NCBI GenBank assembly: GCA_000711775.1
Contig: ARYC01002613.1
Location: forward strand, 1-64,000
Length of the DNA stretch: 64,000 bases
Direction of reading: 5' to 3'
Origin: Oxytricha trifallax
Lineage: Eukaryota; Ciliophora; Spirotrichea; Sporadotrichida; Oxytrichidae
The notes beneath the pieces are model-generated. The model was not told where the DNA came from and searched no databases. It saw only the letters and a program-made list of their open reading frames with translations. Position 1 is the first letter of the stretch; each line of letters opens with the position of its first letter. The position numbers and the translations under genes were made by a program. Of this stretch, positions 46,373-57,784 are shown piece after piece.

Positions 46373-47682
46373 TCAATCAATGTCTGAAACAGTTGAGCTG
46401 TGTGAATCTCTTTGCTGCTGATCTCCTCTCTCATCCATGTCAATGTCCTCAGTTCTTTCTACTGGTTCCTCCTGCTCCATCTCTGCTGTACAGGTACCTT
46501 GCCAACTAGTATGTGCTAAAAGGGAACTTCTCTCCGCTTGACCTTGACGAGATTGGTAATTGGCACACGAATACTCTTTCCATGAAAGCTGCTACGTCTA
46601 CTGGGTTGAAGTTCTGGAATGGTCATTAGTTGTAATCACGATGGAGGTATTTCTGTAAGCTAGCTCGGTGGATCCGTACATGTTGTCTATGGCATACACT
46701 CTCCCCTCTAATAGCTTCTTCATCTTTGCAATACTTGTCTTCTTCCCGATGAAGTGAGGGTGGTTCATCTCATCCATTAGTGTTATCTAAGGTGCTATGT
46801 CTATATCTGCTGCTTTCATGTGAAAATGAGACACTCCCTCCTCCAACACATCGCATATAAATAGTTCCTTGAGCATGTCTGTAAGTGTGGTTTTTCCTGT
46901 ATTTGTTGGGCCGACTATCCAAACGCTGTTCATCTTGCGATTAGCTTTCTTGATAATTATCTTGAAAAATGCTTCTATCACTTCTCCATAGCCTGCCTCA
47001 TTAAAATCTTCAATAGTCCATTCCTAAACTTCGCTCTAACCAGATTCTGATTTTGCCAGATAGTGTTGCAGAGATTTTACAGGTAAGATTTACTCGATCT
47101 TAAGAAGCTTGGAAGCATTAATTAGTCTTTGGTGTTATCTCATAATCTTCTCTAAGCTGGCTATTAGAATCAATTGCTTGACATCTCTACAATGATTACG
47201 GTAAAACTCCTCCACGCTCTTCCACTCTCCTGCCAGGTACCCTGATATAAACTTTACCAACATCACACCCTTTGGATCCTGCGCTTTTTGAGAAAGTTAC
47301 TAGAATGACTTATTGCTGCCGCCTAGCATCTCAGCTGAATGAAGTGTTCTTGATTTCCATAGACTAGCTTAAGATTTTGATAGCTTTCTACCAGCTTTAA
47401 TTCACTAGGAGTTGCCGTGTTATTAGCTTTTATTGCGTAACTAGTGAGTACTATATATCCTCCATATCCTGCTGTTGTGAAATAGTTCCTATATATTCCC
47501 TCTGAGCTTTTATCAATATGAGCTACCAAGAAGTGCGATTAACTCTATTCATCGAAATATACCTAGACATCAGTAACCAGCTTGCTTTTCTTAATTATAT
47601 CTGCTTCTAAAGTCTGCCATGATGAGAAGCCTTAGCTAATACTGATCAGATGAACGAATTCAAATCTTTTATCTTTACTCAT
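46373..47682 (-). pseudogene. Rep-like protein with superfamily 3 helicase domain, broken
   Basis: From the ATG at 47682 to the TGA at 46373-46375 (about 435 codons), the size of a Rep protein. The C-terminal half has the SF3 helicase set: Walker A GPTNTGKTTL (about 46890-46915), Walker B ITLMDEMN (about 46770-46790), a B' block MKKLLEGRVYAIDN and motif C SIVITTND (about 46620). This order is typical of parvovirus NS1, papillomavirus E1 and CRESS-DNA Rep helicases, which unwind DNA during rolling-circle or hairpin replication. The N-terminal 150 codons, where a HUH nickase would lie, show no clear HUH motif. More than ten in-frame TAA/TAG codons act as Gln. The frame is broken near 47300 and again just after motif C; the acidic C-terminus is readable. 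Confidence 0.8.
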
Positions 47683-47785
47683 TGATTTTTGATCTAGTTT
47701 TTTATTTGTTTACCATCACGAAATAAGAAATAAAAGCAGAATCCTCTTCCTTTTCTTTAAATATTTATTCTATTTGTTTTGTATA

Positions 47786-47829
47786 TTATATAATATTAAG
47801 CAGCATTAAACTACTAATCACATGAATAA
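47786..47829 (-). repeat. Terminal inverted repeat, right, of the Rep element
   Basis: Exact reverse complement of 46317-46360. Just outside it, AATCACATG is repeated once more (47827-47835), and GTTTAGTGTTTAG repeats lie at 47840-47930. Confidence 0.9.
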
Positions 47830-47837
47830 TCACATGT

Positions 47838-48005
47838 TTAATGTGTTTAGTGTTTAGTTTATTAAAATAATAATTTTTAAACATCACTTTGTAAATCAGC
47901 TGTTTAGTGTTTAGTGTTTAGTTTTAATAATAAATTAAATTAATAATCTAATTAAAGTTCTTTAAATTAAATTTAAGAAATTAAACATTAAACAGTTAAA
48001 CACCA
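47838..48005. repeat. GTTTAGTGTTTAG direct repeats and their complement
   Basis: TGTTTAGTGTTTAGTTT occurs at about 47845-47862 and again, as three units, at about 47900-47923. The complementary TTAAACATTAAACAGTTAAACA occurs at about 47980-48003. This forms short direct and inverted repeats beside the Rep element. Confidence 0.6.
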
Positions 48006-48739
48006 TGCTTCGAATTACGTTTAGTTGATCTCTAATTACAAACATAGCCTTCTCAAGTTACTGGCAGTTATTACTTATCCTAATTTAAATTTGTATTTAT
48101 TTATGTGATTTTCCCAATTCAAATGTATTTTAATAATAATTGATAAGAAATCAAGATAATTTATTTTAAATAGTAGAGAGTTAAATTGTTGATACTTTTC
48201 ATAAAAAGATTAAAGTATATTCACAATAAATTAAAATAAATAAATCTTAATTTATATATTAAAAGCATTTAAAAAATTAAAATGCTAATTAATTGAGAAA
48301 AAATTGTGTCCTTCTCCATAGTTTATAATAGTAAATACAATTTAGCAATGCAAATTATATTGAGTATTATGAAATAAGGAAAAAACTTTATTTATTATGG
48401 AAATCACAGAAATATAAAAATTTTTACCAATAGTAAACAAATCAAATTCAATATTGAACTATTTTCGACTATATTAAAAGTCTAATTGTAATATTAAATC
48501 ATCATAAACTTCACCATATTTGTTTTTAATATATTTCATATTTAAAATATCTAAAGAATATAATTGTTAATTATAAATTTAAAATCAATTTTACATTTAA
48601 ATATTTCTAAGTATAAATAATTCTCATGGAATTGAGAGATTTTATTAACAATTAATAGTAGAAAAGTCTAGATAGGTTCAATGAACAATAGTAATAAAAA
48701 AACATATGAAAGAAATGACATTAAAAATATCAATTCGTA

Positions 48740-49250
48740 GGATTATTATTTTGTCGAAGTGTGACAAAAATATATTTGGAAATACAGTAAGAAGCTTTGA
48801 AACAGAAAAGATATTTCACTAGTAGGAGTCATTTGAAAAGAGATTTCTTATTGCTAGTAAATATTCTTTTAAAAGTCAAGGCAACAAAATCAAAGTGGAT
48901 ATCATGGGAAGCCTACTATTGGACTACTTGAACAATTTACAAATACTCAATCAGCTTTTGTGGTTTTTGATTGCTCTTAGTCATAGATAGTTGAAATTCA
49001 ACAAACCCTTTTTCATTTTATGGCTTTTTGAAATATGCTCTGTACTCATTGCCCTCTTATTGTATTTTATTCTTAGTTCAAATCATTTGCTCTAGTTTCT
49101 ATGAGTTTCTATTTTGACACTCTCTATGCAGTATTTGCTTTCTTACTTTCTTAAAATTCTTTTGGTGTATTAAATTATGATCTTTGCTTTTGGTTAGGAT
49201 TCACTTAACGTTATTTGTTGCTGCTTTAAATATGAAAAATGACAAAGTAT
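48740..49250 (+). CDS. Putative membrane protein, two or more transmembrane segments
   Basis: The frame runs FGNTVRSFETEKIFHQQESF and KRFLIASKYSFKSQGNKIKV before MGSLLLDYLNNLQILNQLLW at 48905. Hydrophobic stretches LLWFLIALSH and FFILWLFEICSVLIALLLYF look like membrane helices. An in-frame TGA at about 49105 is followed by another open, hydrophobic 45 codons in the same frame (VSILTLSMQYLLSYFLKILL) to the next TGA. The start and family are unknown. Confidence 0.45.
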
Positions 49251-50154
49251 ATGTTAACACAATAGGTTACAAATAGGTATTGCTAAAAAGTAATCTTTTC
49301 ATCACAATATTTTTACACTTTGGATGTTTATAATTATATCAGTGGAAGTATCATATATTTTTGATTATCGTAATTTTACAATAAATTGCAATATACTTAA
49401 CTTTAATTAGTAACAATAATTTATCACATTGCAATAGTCTTTATTGGAGTATAAAATAGTTTATATTTTGTGACAATTATGAATATTAATAATCGTAAAT
49501 GTATCATTTAATTTCTATTATTAATATATATTTTAAATTAGTAAATTAATTAAATGATGACGGAATGATATAGGATTTTATAAAGAAAATATATTCAATA
49601 TTATTTTGAAGATAATTTAGTATTAAATATTTGGAATTATCTAATTGTATATATTAGAAAAAATTTACAAGAATTAAAACTAAAATAGTTTTAATTCCAA
49701 CAAAACTTTAATATTTATGCTGGCAGCACCAAACTGCTTCCAAGTATAAGATGGAGTTTAAATAACTTAGAAATACTCTATTAAATTAAAAAAACTGTAG
49801 TTACCTAAACATTGGAACAAAAGCTTCTCTTTTGAAACTCATCATAGCATCAAAGTTTAAAAGCCTAAATTAATAAAATAATCAAATGAATTCTAAAGCT
49901 AACTAACAAATATAAATAATTTTAAAATTGAGAATATATATATAATACAACCAATTTCAGATTTGTTTTATGAATAAATAAATTAATTATTTTCTTCAAA
50001 AGTGAAATGAAAATGATGAGATATTAAAAATAATAAAGTTAAATTAGAAATGCAATTGGCAAAAATTGAGAAATAGAAAGAACAGGCAATGAAAAAATAT
50101 TTTAATTGTGGAATTAATAAACAATATTCTTTGACTTTGAGAATTTAAATCAAA
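49251..50154. other. AT-rich stretch, nothing recognised
   Basis: A/T-dominated; no inverted repeat or convincing frame. Confidence 0.45.
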
Positions 50155-50985
50155 TCCTATTTATTATTATGTTTAATTACTTAACTGCAGAGTCCTAAAA
50201 TAAAAGAGCTCTCAATAAATTTATCTTTCTACAGTTTTATAATGAATTATATTATAATAATCTACTTTTTATTTTTTTTATCTCTGGCACTTGAATTTAG
50301 ATTTTAATATTAAATATAATCTTAATAAATACTTAATAAACGACAAATATTATTTTTAATTATAAAATTAATTACTATATAAGCCTTAGTAATTTAAAAA
50401 AAAAATTAAAGATGAATAAACCTTTCTTCATTTATATTTGAAATTAAATATTCATTAAATATTTAAAATTATAAATGAAATCGAAGCATTTATTTTTGAC
50501 TTTTTAAGTTAGTGTGCATAATGCAATATTATTGGTCTGCAAAGTGAAGAGGAAAATTGATGTTAACATAATAAAAAAATAAGGTGATCTATAACTTTAT
50601 TTATATAAAGAATCTATAGATAAGTTTAGTAATTTGTTAGTATTATTGTTATTGAGCAGAGGCTGTCTGTTTACATTTAATTTGTATTAAAGCAAGTACT
50701 AATTTATGGTAGTAAAATATAACTTTAATTTTATTTAATTTTCTTAATAAAAGTTATCTAAATTACTTTCGATTCGATGATCTTTAAATTTATTTGACTA
50801 TTTAATATGTATTAAGTTTTATTAAGGCCATCTTTCAATTTTTTAGTAACTTATATTGCATAATTTTTTTAAAAATAACTCCCATTCTTCATCAATTTTA
50901 GTCTCTCTCAAATAATATTTTAATATTTCCAATCTGATTCTGTTATTGTCATTATTTAAATATTCACCTATTGAGTAATTTTTTT
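50155..50985 (-). CDS. Long AT-rich ORF, N-terminal part coding-like
   Basis: An open frame of about 277 codons in ciliate code. The first 60 codons look real (IGEYLNNDNNRIRLEILKYY, LRETKIDEEWELFLKKLCN). The rest is Ile/Phe/Asn/Leu-rich and could be chance, since TGA alone is rare in such AT-rich DNA. It lies on the same strand as 51091-51560 and may be its continuation. Confidence 0.35.
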
Positions 50986-51090
50986 TTGAAAATTCAAAGT
51001 GTAAAAGTGTAAATTAAAATCAATAAATTATTCTCGATATTTTATTTTATATAAATTTTAAATAGCGTGAATAATTTATTCATATTAATT

Positions 51091-51560
51091 TCAAAAAAAA
51101 TTACTCATTTTTAAATTTGAGGTTGATGAGATCTTTTTATCATTATGTTTATTATCCTTTTTTACCCTCTTAGAATATTCTTGTTGCTTCATAATGCAAC
51201 CTTACATATAATCATAGTAAGTTGCTGAATATTAGCTTAAAGTGATATCCTGGAATTTGGAATTTTCTAATATTTTCTTTTTAAATTTCAATATTTTGTC
51301 CTATTCTTGTATCTTCAGATTCTTGATTATCTTTTTTACCTCTAACTGAAAAATATATATATATATACAATGATTAAATTATATTTATAAGTTATTTTAA
51401 TCGTTTTAAATGACAGATCATGATACAAATCTATCAATATAGTTTTTAATTTAGTCTTTTCCTTTGTGATACCATTTTTTCTACAAACACCACTGATAAC
51501 TTTCCTATTTAATTTCTTTCTTATTCCCACAAGGACATAATTGAGTAGTTTGACTATTCA
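51091..51560 (-). CDS. Unrecognised Lys-rich coding region with a possible intron
   Basis: The first part, 51545-51405, reads VGIRKKLNRKVISGVCRKNG and TKEKTKLKTILIDLYHDLSF. After an AT-rich gap ending in TATATTTTTCAG, LEVKKIIKNLKIQEQDKILK, FKKKILENSKFQDITLSQYS and MKQQEYSKRVKKDNKHNDKK run to a TGA near 51091. Helical and strongly basic; no family recognised. Confidence 0.5.
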
Positions 51561-53884
51561 ATTTAAATTCACTTAGTTCTTAAATTACTTCGGACTACAA
51601 AATTATATGATCTAATTGCTTCAAACAATAATATAAGTTGCTGTCAATAAATTTAATAATAGGAAAAATTAGAACCTCTATTAATATTTAATATCACTCA
51701 TATTAAAAGAGTGCCTTTATTTAATTATAGTCCTTTACTGAGAATTTCTAATTTACCTCTAAACAAACATTTAAATGTAATGTAGCCACATGAGGGAAAA
51801 TCAGGATGTAGATTGTAAAATAAATATTAAATTATATGCCTTTGAATGTTAACTAAAATCCATATCATTGTGTAATTCAATTATATTGTGAAAAGTTAAA
51901 ATTGCGAAATATAAAACAAAATTTAATAAATATTTGTGGAAAAAGTTCATAATTAATTTTTACTAAAAATAATTATAAATTTATGATGTTATTGATCTAT
52001 TTATAAAAAGTAGATTTAAGCTTGCTGTTGAAACAAAGATACACTTAAATCAATATTCATGATAATAATATTCTAAAATCTGTAACTTAGAAATTATTCA
52101 GAAAAAATATAGTAAATTGATTCAAGTTTGAACTCTTTCATGTAATAATTATATCCTAAATTTAACTTCATTTTTATTTAAAAATATATATTCTTTATTA
52201 ATTGAATACTTAATTTATTGATTAAAGAAATTCGTTAAACTAATAATACCTTAAAGATTTTGATTTTAAAATCAAGCAGCTCTTCCTACAGGCAACTATG
52301 AAAAGTCTCCTTTCTTTAAAATTGCAAGAAATAATAATTTAAATTTTATAGAACTTTTAATAGTTATGCTTCTTTATATTGAATTATTATTATTGATTAA
52401 ACGGAAATAAATATTGATGACTTTAACAATTAAAGTTGGTAAAAATGCAATTTGTTATTAAGAAAATATCTCTTTTCACTTATTTAGAAATTTAACTGCA
52501 AATTTTTAACATTTTATTCTAAAATAATTGAAAATAAAAATATTCTTCTGCAGCTTTTCTATTATTACCATACATTTTCTTTGAGGTACCAGGCATAAAT
52601 TTTCCTATAAAACTATATTTTTTTTTTCTGATTCAAAGTACCTATCTCTCAATTATTATAATTGTTTTCTAATAGAAACTTTGTAAATATGTAAACCTTT
52701 AGAAATATAAAAGCTTAAATATTAAAAAATACAACATAAAAAATCAAAAATTCAACAATCACATTAAATTTTAATTTTTAAATTCAATTTTGGAGGACTC
52801 ACTTGATAAAAAAAGATTTTCTGGCAGACTATAAAGTAAATAATAATAAAAGAAACTTCATTTTTTTAATAAAATTATATTACCAAGTGAGTGTTCAAAG
52901 AGTTATTCCTAGTTTATGAGCTCCAATGACTGAGATTTAGTTTTACTTATATTTTTTTAATTGTTCGTTGTTAAAATTTTAAATGATAAAATTTGATCAA
53001 TTATTGCAATATTACTTATAATTATTTCGAATAATGAATAATTACTATAAGCAAGAATATAAAGTAAAAGTCAGCGGTATGGTTTAGTTTCAGAATGAAG
53101 CGAACATTGCACAATAAATATCAATAAAGATAATAATATCTAGATACTATAATTAACTAAGAATTTTTAAGATTTAGACTATGAATTAAAATGTTATTTT
53201 TACATCAGGTATTATTAATATCTTTTTATAATATTTAATATAAGAAAGAACTAGAAATAAGTTATATTAAATATTTTTATAGAACCTTAGCATAATTAGG
53301 AAAAATATTTTTATATATGATTAAATTTAATTACTAAATTTATTACACAGCTCTTAAATTACACTCTAATACAAAAAGAGTAGTTATTTATGAAAAATTC
53401 TTAATCTTAATATAAGAAGTTTCAAATTTTAAGTTTTTTTAATTATAAATAATCTGCCATAAAATAATAATTTTTCTTTTTTTTATTTGAGATTAACTCA
53501 AATTAAAAGTATTATAAATAAAATAATCGTAATTATAGTATTTTTTATTTAAATTCAATGAAATCAAATCAAATCCTATACTTAGTTTTAATAGAATTTT
53601 TAATATATATAATTATGAAAAAATATAAATAATAATTCAGAAACTCTTAGTTTAAACTTCTCAATAAAATAAGCTTGAGAGTTACTCAAACAACAGCTTT
53701 TCTTCTCTCTCTCTTTCAGGTATATAATGAAATTATTATATAAATTTGTATAAATATATGATTTAAAAATATTTATTGAATTAACCTAGGTTTAAACTTC
53801 AGCATTAGTTTAAATTATGCTAATATGAAAAGCATACACCCATGAATTACAAATCTTGTATTATAATTAAATCTACCGAGTTAT
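51561..53884. other. AT-rich stretch, no gene recognised
   Basis: A/T-dominated with scattered short coding-like words but no supported frame. A CT-run lies at about 53702-53717. Confidence 0.45.
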
Positions 53885-54170
53885 CTTTTAATAAAAACCT
53901 TATAGATCAATTAAGACACGAATCTTGGGGAAATGAACAATTAAATTAAGAATTAATTATAATTGGCGTAAATCATTAAAGTTTTGGCTAATTATTAAAG
54001 CCATTGGCTCGATTAATTGTCCTTATAAAATAATCCAATCAGGGTGTGTAGATTTGATTTTAGCCAAATAATAATTAATTTCAGCCAATTATTATTAATT
54101 TTTCATTTAATTGTTCATTTCCCCAATCTTCGTGTCTTAATTGATCTATGGGGTTTTAAATAGTTTAATA
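53885..54170. mobile_element. Short foldback element (CACCCTGATTGG family), copy 2
   Basis: Ends AAAACCTTATAGATCAATTAAG and CTTAATTGATCTATGGGGTTTT pair, as do CACGAATCTTGGGG and CCCCAATCTTCGTG. The centre TTATAAAATAATCCAATCAGGGTG is the reverse complement of the centre of 37378-37640. Size is about 285 bp. No ORF. Confidence 0.75.
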
Positions 54171-54564
54171 ATAAAAAGTTTTCCAAGCAATTATAATGCC
54201 TTAATAATAAAAAATAATGATATACTTTTATTCAAAATATAATGAAAAATTATTAATAAAAACAATAATAATGAATAAAAATCATAAAAATAAATATTTT
54301 TTTAAAAAAATAGATATTGAAGGAGGATTTTATTAGATTACAAGCAGTTATTAATCTATAAATAAAAGAAGAAAGACTATTTTCTTTAGGAAAACTATTT
54401 TTACAGGCATATTCGTCAAACTACAAGCAACCCTTTGAATAAACAGCCAATTATTATATTAATTGCTCTAAATCAGAATATTAGAACTTATTCTTATAGA
54501 ATATATTTTGTAAAAGAATTTTATGAGTTTGCTTATTTTCTTATTTAAAATAAAATACAGCATT

Positions 54565-54861
54565 AAAAAACCCCAAAATCTTTCAGTAGTTTGATTGAGT
54601 TTTTGATTGATAAAAGTAGACTATTAAGGCATAATTTATTAGGGTTTTAATAGGGTTTATGTAGGGGTTTTATGTTTAAATATTAGTATTTTAAGTGAGT
54701 ATATGCAGGTTATGGGTCAGTTTATGGCAGTGAGTATATAGATTTATTGTTTAAGTTGCGTAATGGATTAGATAATTTAAGTCAATATATAAAACCTATC
54801 TTAAATTAGACTTTTACAGCAAGGCTTCTTCATAAATATCTAATGATTTTATATTCTCTCT
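54565..54861 (+). mobile_element. TBE left-end fragment (TBE-A)
   Basis: AAAAAACCCCAAAATC followed by the standard subterminal repeat and the start of the transposase (SVYGSEYIDLLFKLRNGLDN). It is cut after about 300 bp where the next TBE starts with its own C4A4 end. No right half of this copy is found. Confidence 0.8.
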
Positions 54862-55306
54862 CAAAACCCCAAAACCCCTAAGTGAGGTTTATAAGTGCTT
54901 TAATTTGTAGGGTATAGTTGGGGTCTTATTAGTGTTAGTAGAGTAATTAGGCAAATTTGCAAAATGAGAAATAGAAATTAGCGAAATTTAGGGTGTGGTT
55001 GTTAACGTCAAGGCGTCCCAACGTCCCTTCTCATAAAATTCTATATTAAACTTTTTTTTCAAATTCATATAGATTTTAATAATTAAAGGTAGGAAAAAAT
55101 ACTAGTTATTTTATTAATTACTTTTTATGAATATCATCATCTTCTTATTTGTTGTAGTTACTGAGAATTAAATATATTTTTATTAGTTCATAAATTATTA
55201 ATAATTAAAAAAATTTTATTTCATAACTTTTGAAATGTGAAGATAAGTAATTTATTAAATTAATTTAAATTTCTTATTTAAAAATAAAAAAAAGTCTAAT
55301 AATATT

Positions 55307-55718
55307 GTAGGAATACATTTGAATTTGGTAAAATCATTCTAATTAAATTAATTATTATTCAAAATCTTGGCAGTTAAAGTTGACCAATTTAAATGATCTT
55401 GGGCTCATTCGATAGAGAATTCAAAATTAGCGAGACTTTACAATTGGCGGTACTATTTTATTAAATCCCAGGAGCGAGATAAATCGACTTTAATTTGAAG
55501 GGCATAATTTAATTATTTTAGATGAGTTTAATTAAAGTCGATTTATCTCGCTCCTGGGATTTAATAAAATAGTACCGCCAATTGTAAAGCCCAGCTAATT
55601 TTGAATTCTCTATCGAATGAGCCCAAGATCATTTAAATTGGTCAACTTTAACTGCCAAGATTTTGAATAATAATTAATTTAATTAGAATAATTTAACCAA
55701 ATTCAAATGTATTCCTAC
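55307..55718. mobile_element. Foldback element, GTAGGAATAC family, copy 3
   Basis: 412 bp with terminal repeats GTAGGAATACATTTGAATTTGG. Arms of about 190 bp are almost identical (GATCTTGGGCTCATTCGATA, ATTGGCGGTACTATTTTATT, GGAGCGAGATAAATCGACTT). It shares the ATTGGCGGTAC and GAGCGAG blocks with copy 2 and the GATTTTAATTT-type loop edge with copies 1 and 2. Confidence 0.85.
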
Positions 55719-56359
55719 AATAGTAATTTTCACTAAAAATTACTATAATTTATTATTTTATAAAGTTAAATAAAATAGGAATTATTTTTTCTCTTCCATC
55801 TGGACATCTCCTTGTACAAGATAGTTGTCTTGTAAAAGTATTAATTAGGTTTTGATAATTCTTCTAAAATCTCCTAAGACTTTGCTTATAGATAAAAGAC
55901 TTTTTTTAAGAGAAAAAGTATTTTTTTAATAAAATCGACTATCTCACTTGTGTTCCTTCAATTACGAAAATAAGAAAACAGTATCTCTGGCAAAATATTC
56001 AAAAAATATATATTTAGACAAAATATTTTTAAACCTTTTTCAATAGTTTATCTTGAGCAGTATTTATTAATACTTTTGTTACACTCGTTGAAGCAGTGAT
56101 TGAAATATTTTTCTGAAGAAGTAATCAAGACATACAGTTATTATTGGACTTTTAAACATTAAAGATTGGTAGATAGTATGCCTTATGCTTACAAATAATA
56201 TATTAATGCTTAGTCATCATATAACATTTGATTTTGTATGAGTTGATACTAAAATGATTCCATATGAATAAATACTAAATAATTATAAACGATTATAATT
56301 TAACGATTAATAATTAATCTTTCACTTACTAATACATGTCATCTTTAAAAAGGTTTTCA

Positions 56360-56497
56360 GATGCTTTGCCTCTGAACCTCAACAGGAGATATCGCCCCCT
56401 TGATTTCTATTATTAATTATTTCGCTTTGGTTGCGAACAAGGAATTCCTACCCTTTTTACTCCAGTTATCTTGGGCTTGCACCCTAGAATCTTGCAT
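56360..56497 (-). CDS. Short coding-like frame inside the GGGTGT element
   Basis: The minus frame from an ATG near 56497 reads MQDSRVQAQDNWSKKGRNSL, then ATKAKQLIIEIKGAISPVEV, to a TGA near 56360 (about 45 codons). The composition looks like coding. It may be a captured gene fragment or relic of the element's own protein. Confidence 0.35.
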
Positions 56498-56711
56498 GAA
56501 AAGATTTAAAAAGAATATTTTGTAGTTTTTCGCACCTTATATGAATAAAATATTTATTTAAAATTTTATGAGATGGGACGTCCGGACTGAAGTTGGGACG
56601 ACCTGTTGTCCTGACGATCTTGGGACGTCCTGTCCTGACTATCCTGAGATGTTCTGTCGACCCTGTGACGTCCTGAGTGCTGTCGGGACGTCCTGACGTC
56701 AACACCCTTAT

Positions 56712-57605
56712 GGCCTATTTATGATAAGAAATATTTAGATTTATTACTTAAGCTTAGAAATAAAACTACTATTAATACAGTAAGTCAAAATAGTGGTTAA
56801 CTATTAAGCGATATTGAAGCTCTTAGGTAAGAGTGCTTAAATTATTAGGTATCACTGATTGTTAAGAGTTTAGCATTTCAGTACAGGTTCTAAATCTTAT
56901 CATGTTATAATTAATAATTTCTTTTGGTTACAAAATGACTACTTCTATGATTCGAAGACTCTTATGCATTAGGCAAATTTTAACCCTTTAACCTGGACTA
57001 AAGAGCTGTGATGTTTCATCGTAAGTTTCCTGACATGCGTATCTCTCCTTATACTATAGCTAATATTTATAGAAGAAATGGTATTACTTTCAAGACTGTC
57101 AACAGAGTGAATAGAGTGATTGATTTTACAGTGAAATTTTATAGTAATAATTTAAATTATATATATGTTTAAATGCAGAGGGCTATTACTAATAACATCA
57201 AGTTCATACACGCAGATGAAGCTGTGTTAACCTTCAACACCTTTATTAACAAGTCATGGTACAAGAAGTATGACAATATAGAAGTTTATAGACTAAAAAG
57301 TAAAGGTTGTCCTATCACGCTCTTTTACCTGGTATCAGAGAAGATTATTGTTTAGAAACTTATGTTTTTCATTCTCGCTCTATTAAGCCATAGCAGTATA
57401 TTAATTTCTTGTATAAGATAAAAGATAAATACAACGATTAAGAAATCATCTTGTTTGTTTATAACTAATTAGTCCATAAAACTAAGGAGTCTAAGAAATC
57501 TTGTGAAGAGTTAAAGATAACTCCTGTATTTGACTTTTCTTATATTCCATAATTTAATGTAATATTTCATTTAAATTAAATCAAGACATTATATTAGAAG
57601 AAATT
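56712..57605 (+). pseudogene. TBE transposase (TBE-B), catalytically decayed
   Basis: It begins YDKKYLDLLLKLRNKTTINT, then FSYDSK.. and MFHR-type region near 57010, KTVNRVNRVIDFTVKFYSNN and FIHADEAVLTFNTFI. The first catalytic Asp is present (HADEAV). The second is replaced by Tyr (ILFVYNQLVHKT), and the Glu block is altered (PQFNVIFHLNQI instead of PQFNGIELYW). Frameshifts occur near 56935 and 57330. It is truncated at the TBE-C end. Confidence 0.8.
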
Positions 57606-57784
57606 GTTGTTGTATCATCTAATAAAAAACCCAAAAACCCTTCAATAGTTAAATTTTATTTTTTTAATGATAAAAAGCGACAAACTAAGGCATACTTTAT
57701 TAGAGTTTTAATAGGGTTTATTATTTAAATATTAGTAATTAAAGTCAGTCTAAAAGGCGAGATTTTTAAATATTTCACACAAAC

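Larger units (their letters stand above)
46317..47829 (-). mobile_element. Rep-encoding element with perfect 44-bp terminal inverted repeats
   Basis: The 44 bases at 46317-46360 and 47786-47829 are exact reverse complements (TTATTCATGTGATTAGTAGT inward). They enclose a single Rep-like gene filling most of the 1513 bp. No target-site duplication was recognised. The identity of the repeats suggests recent origin or maintenance. It may be an integrated small DNA virus/plasmid or a transposon with a Rep-type protein. Confidence 0.85.
54991..56707. mobile_element. GGGTGT-ended DNA transposon with GACGTC/GGGACG subterminal repeats
   Basis: Ends GGGTGTGGTTGTTAACGTCA and TGACGTCAACACCC are imperfect inverted repeats, and TTA occurs on both outer sides (54988-54990 and 56708-56710). 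The right 140 bp are packed with GGGACGTCCTG/GACG units. TBE-B transposase sequence resumes directly outside. No transposase is recognised inside, so it is probably non-autonomous. It contains the foldback at 55307-55718 and a short coding-like minus frame at about 56370-56497. Confidence 0.7.
54862..57623 (+). mobile_element. TBE left half (TBE-B), interrupted and truncated
   Basis: Begins CAAAACCCCAAAACCCC at 54862. Its subterminal sequence (AAGTGAGGTTTATAAGTGCT) differs from TBE-1 to TBE-3, so it is a different TBE subfamily. A GGGTGT-ended transposon sits at 54991-56707. The transposase continues after it and is cut at about 57620 by the end of TBE-C. Confidence 0.8.

Noticed and set aside
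56484..56705. Minus ORF with repeated GRP motifs
   Set aside because: It is translation of the GGGACG/GACGTC subterminal repeat of the transposon, not a protein.
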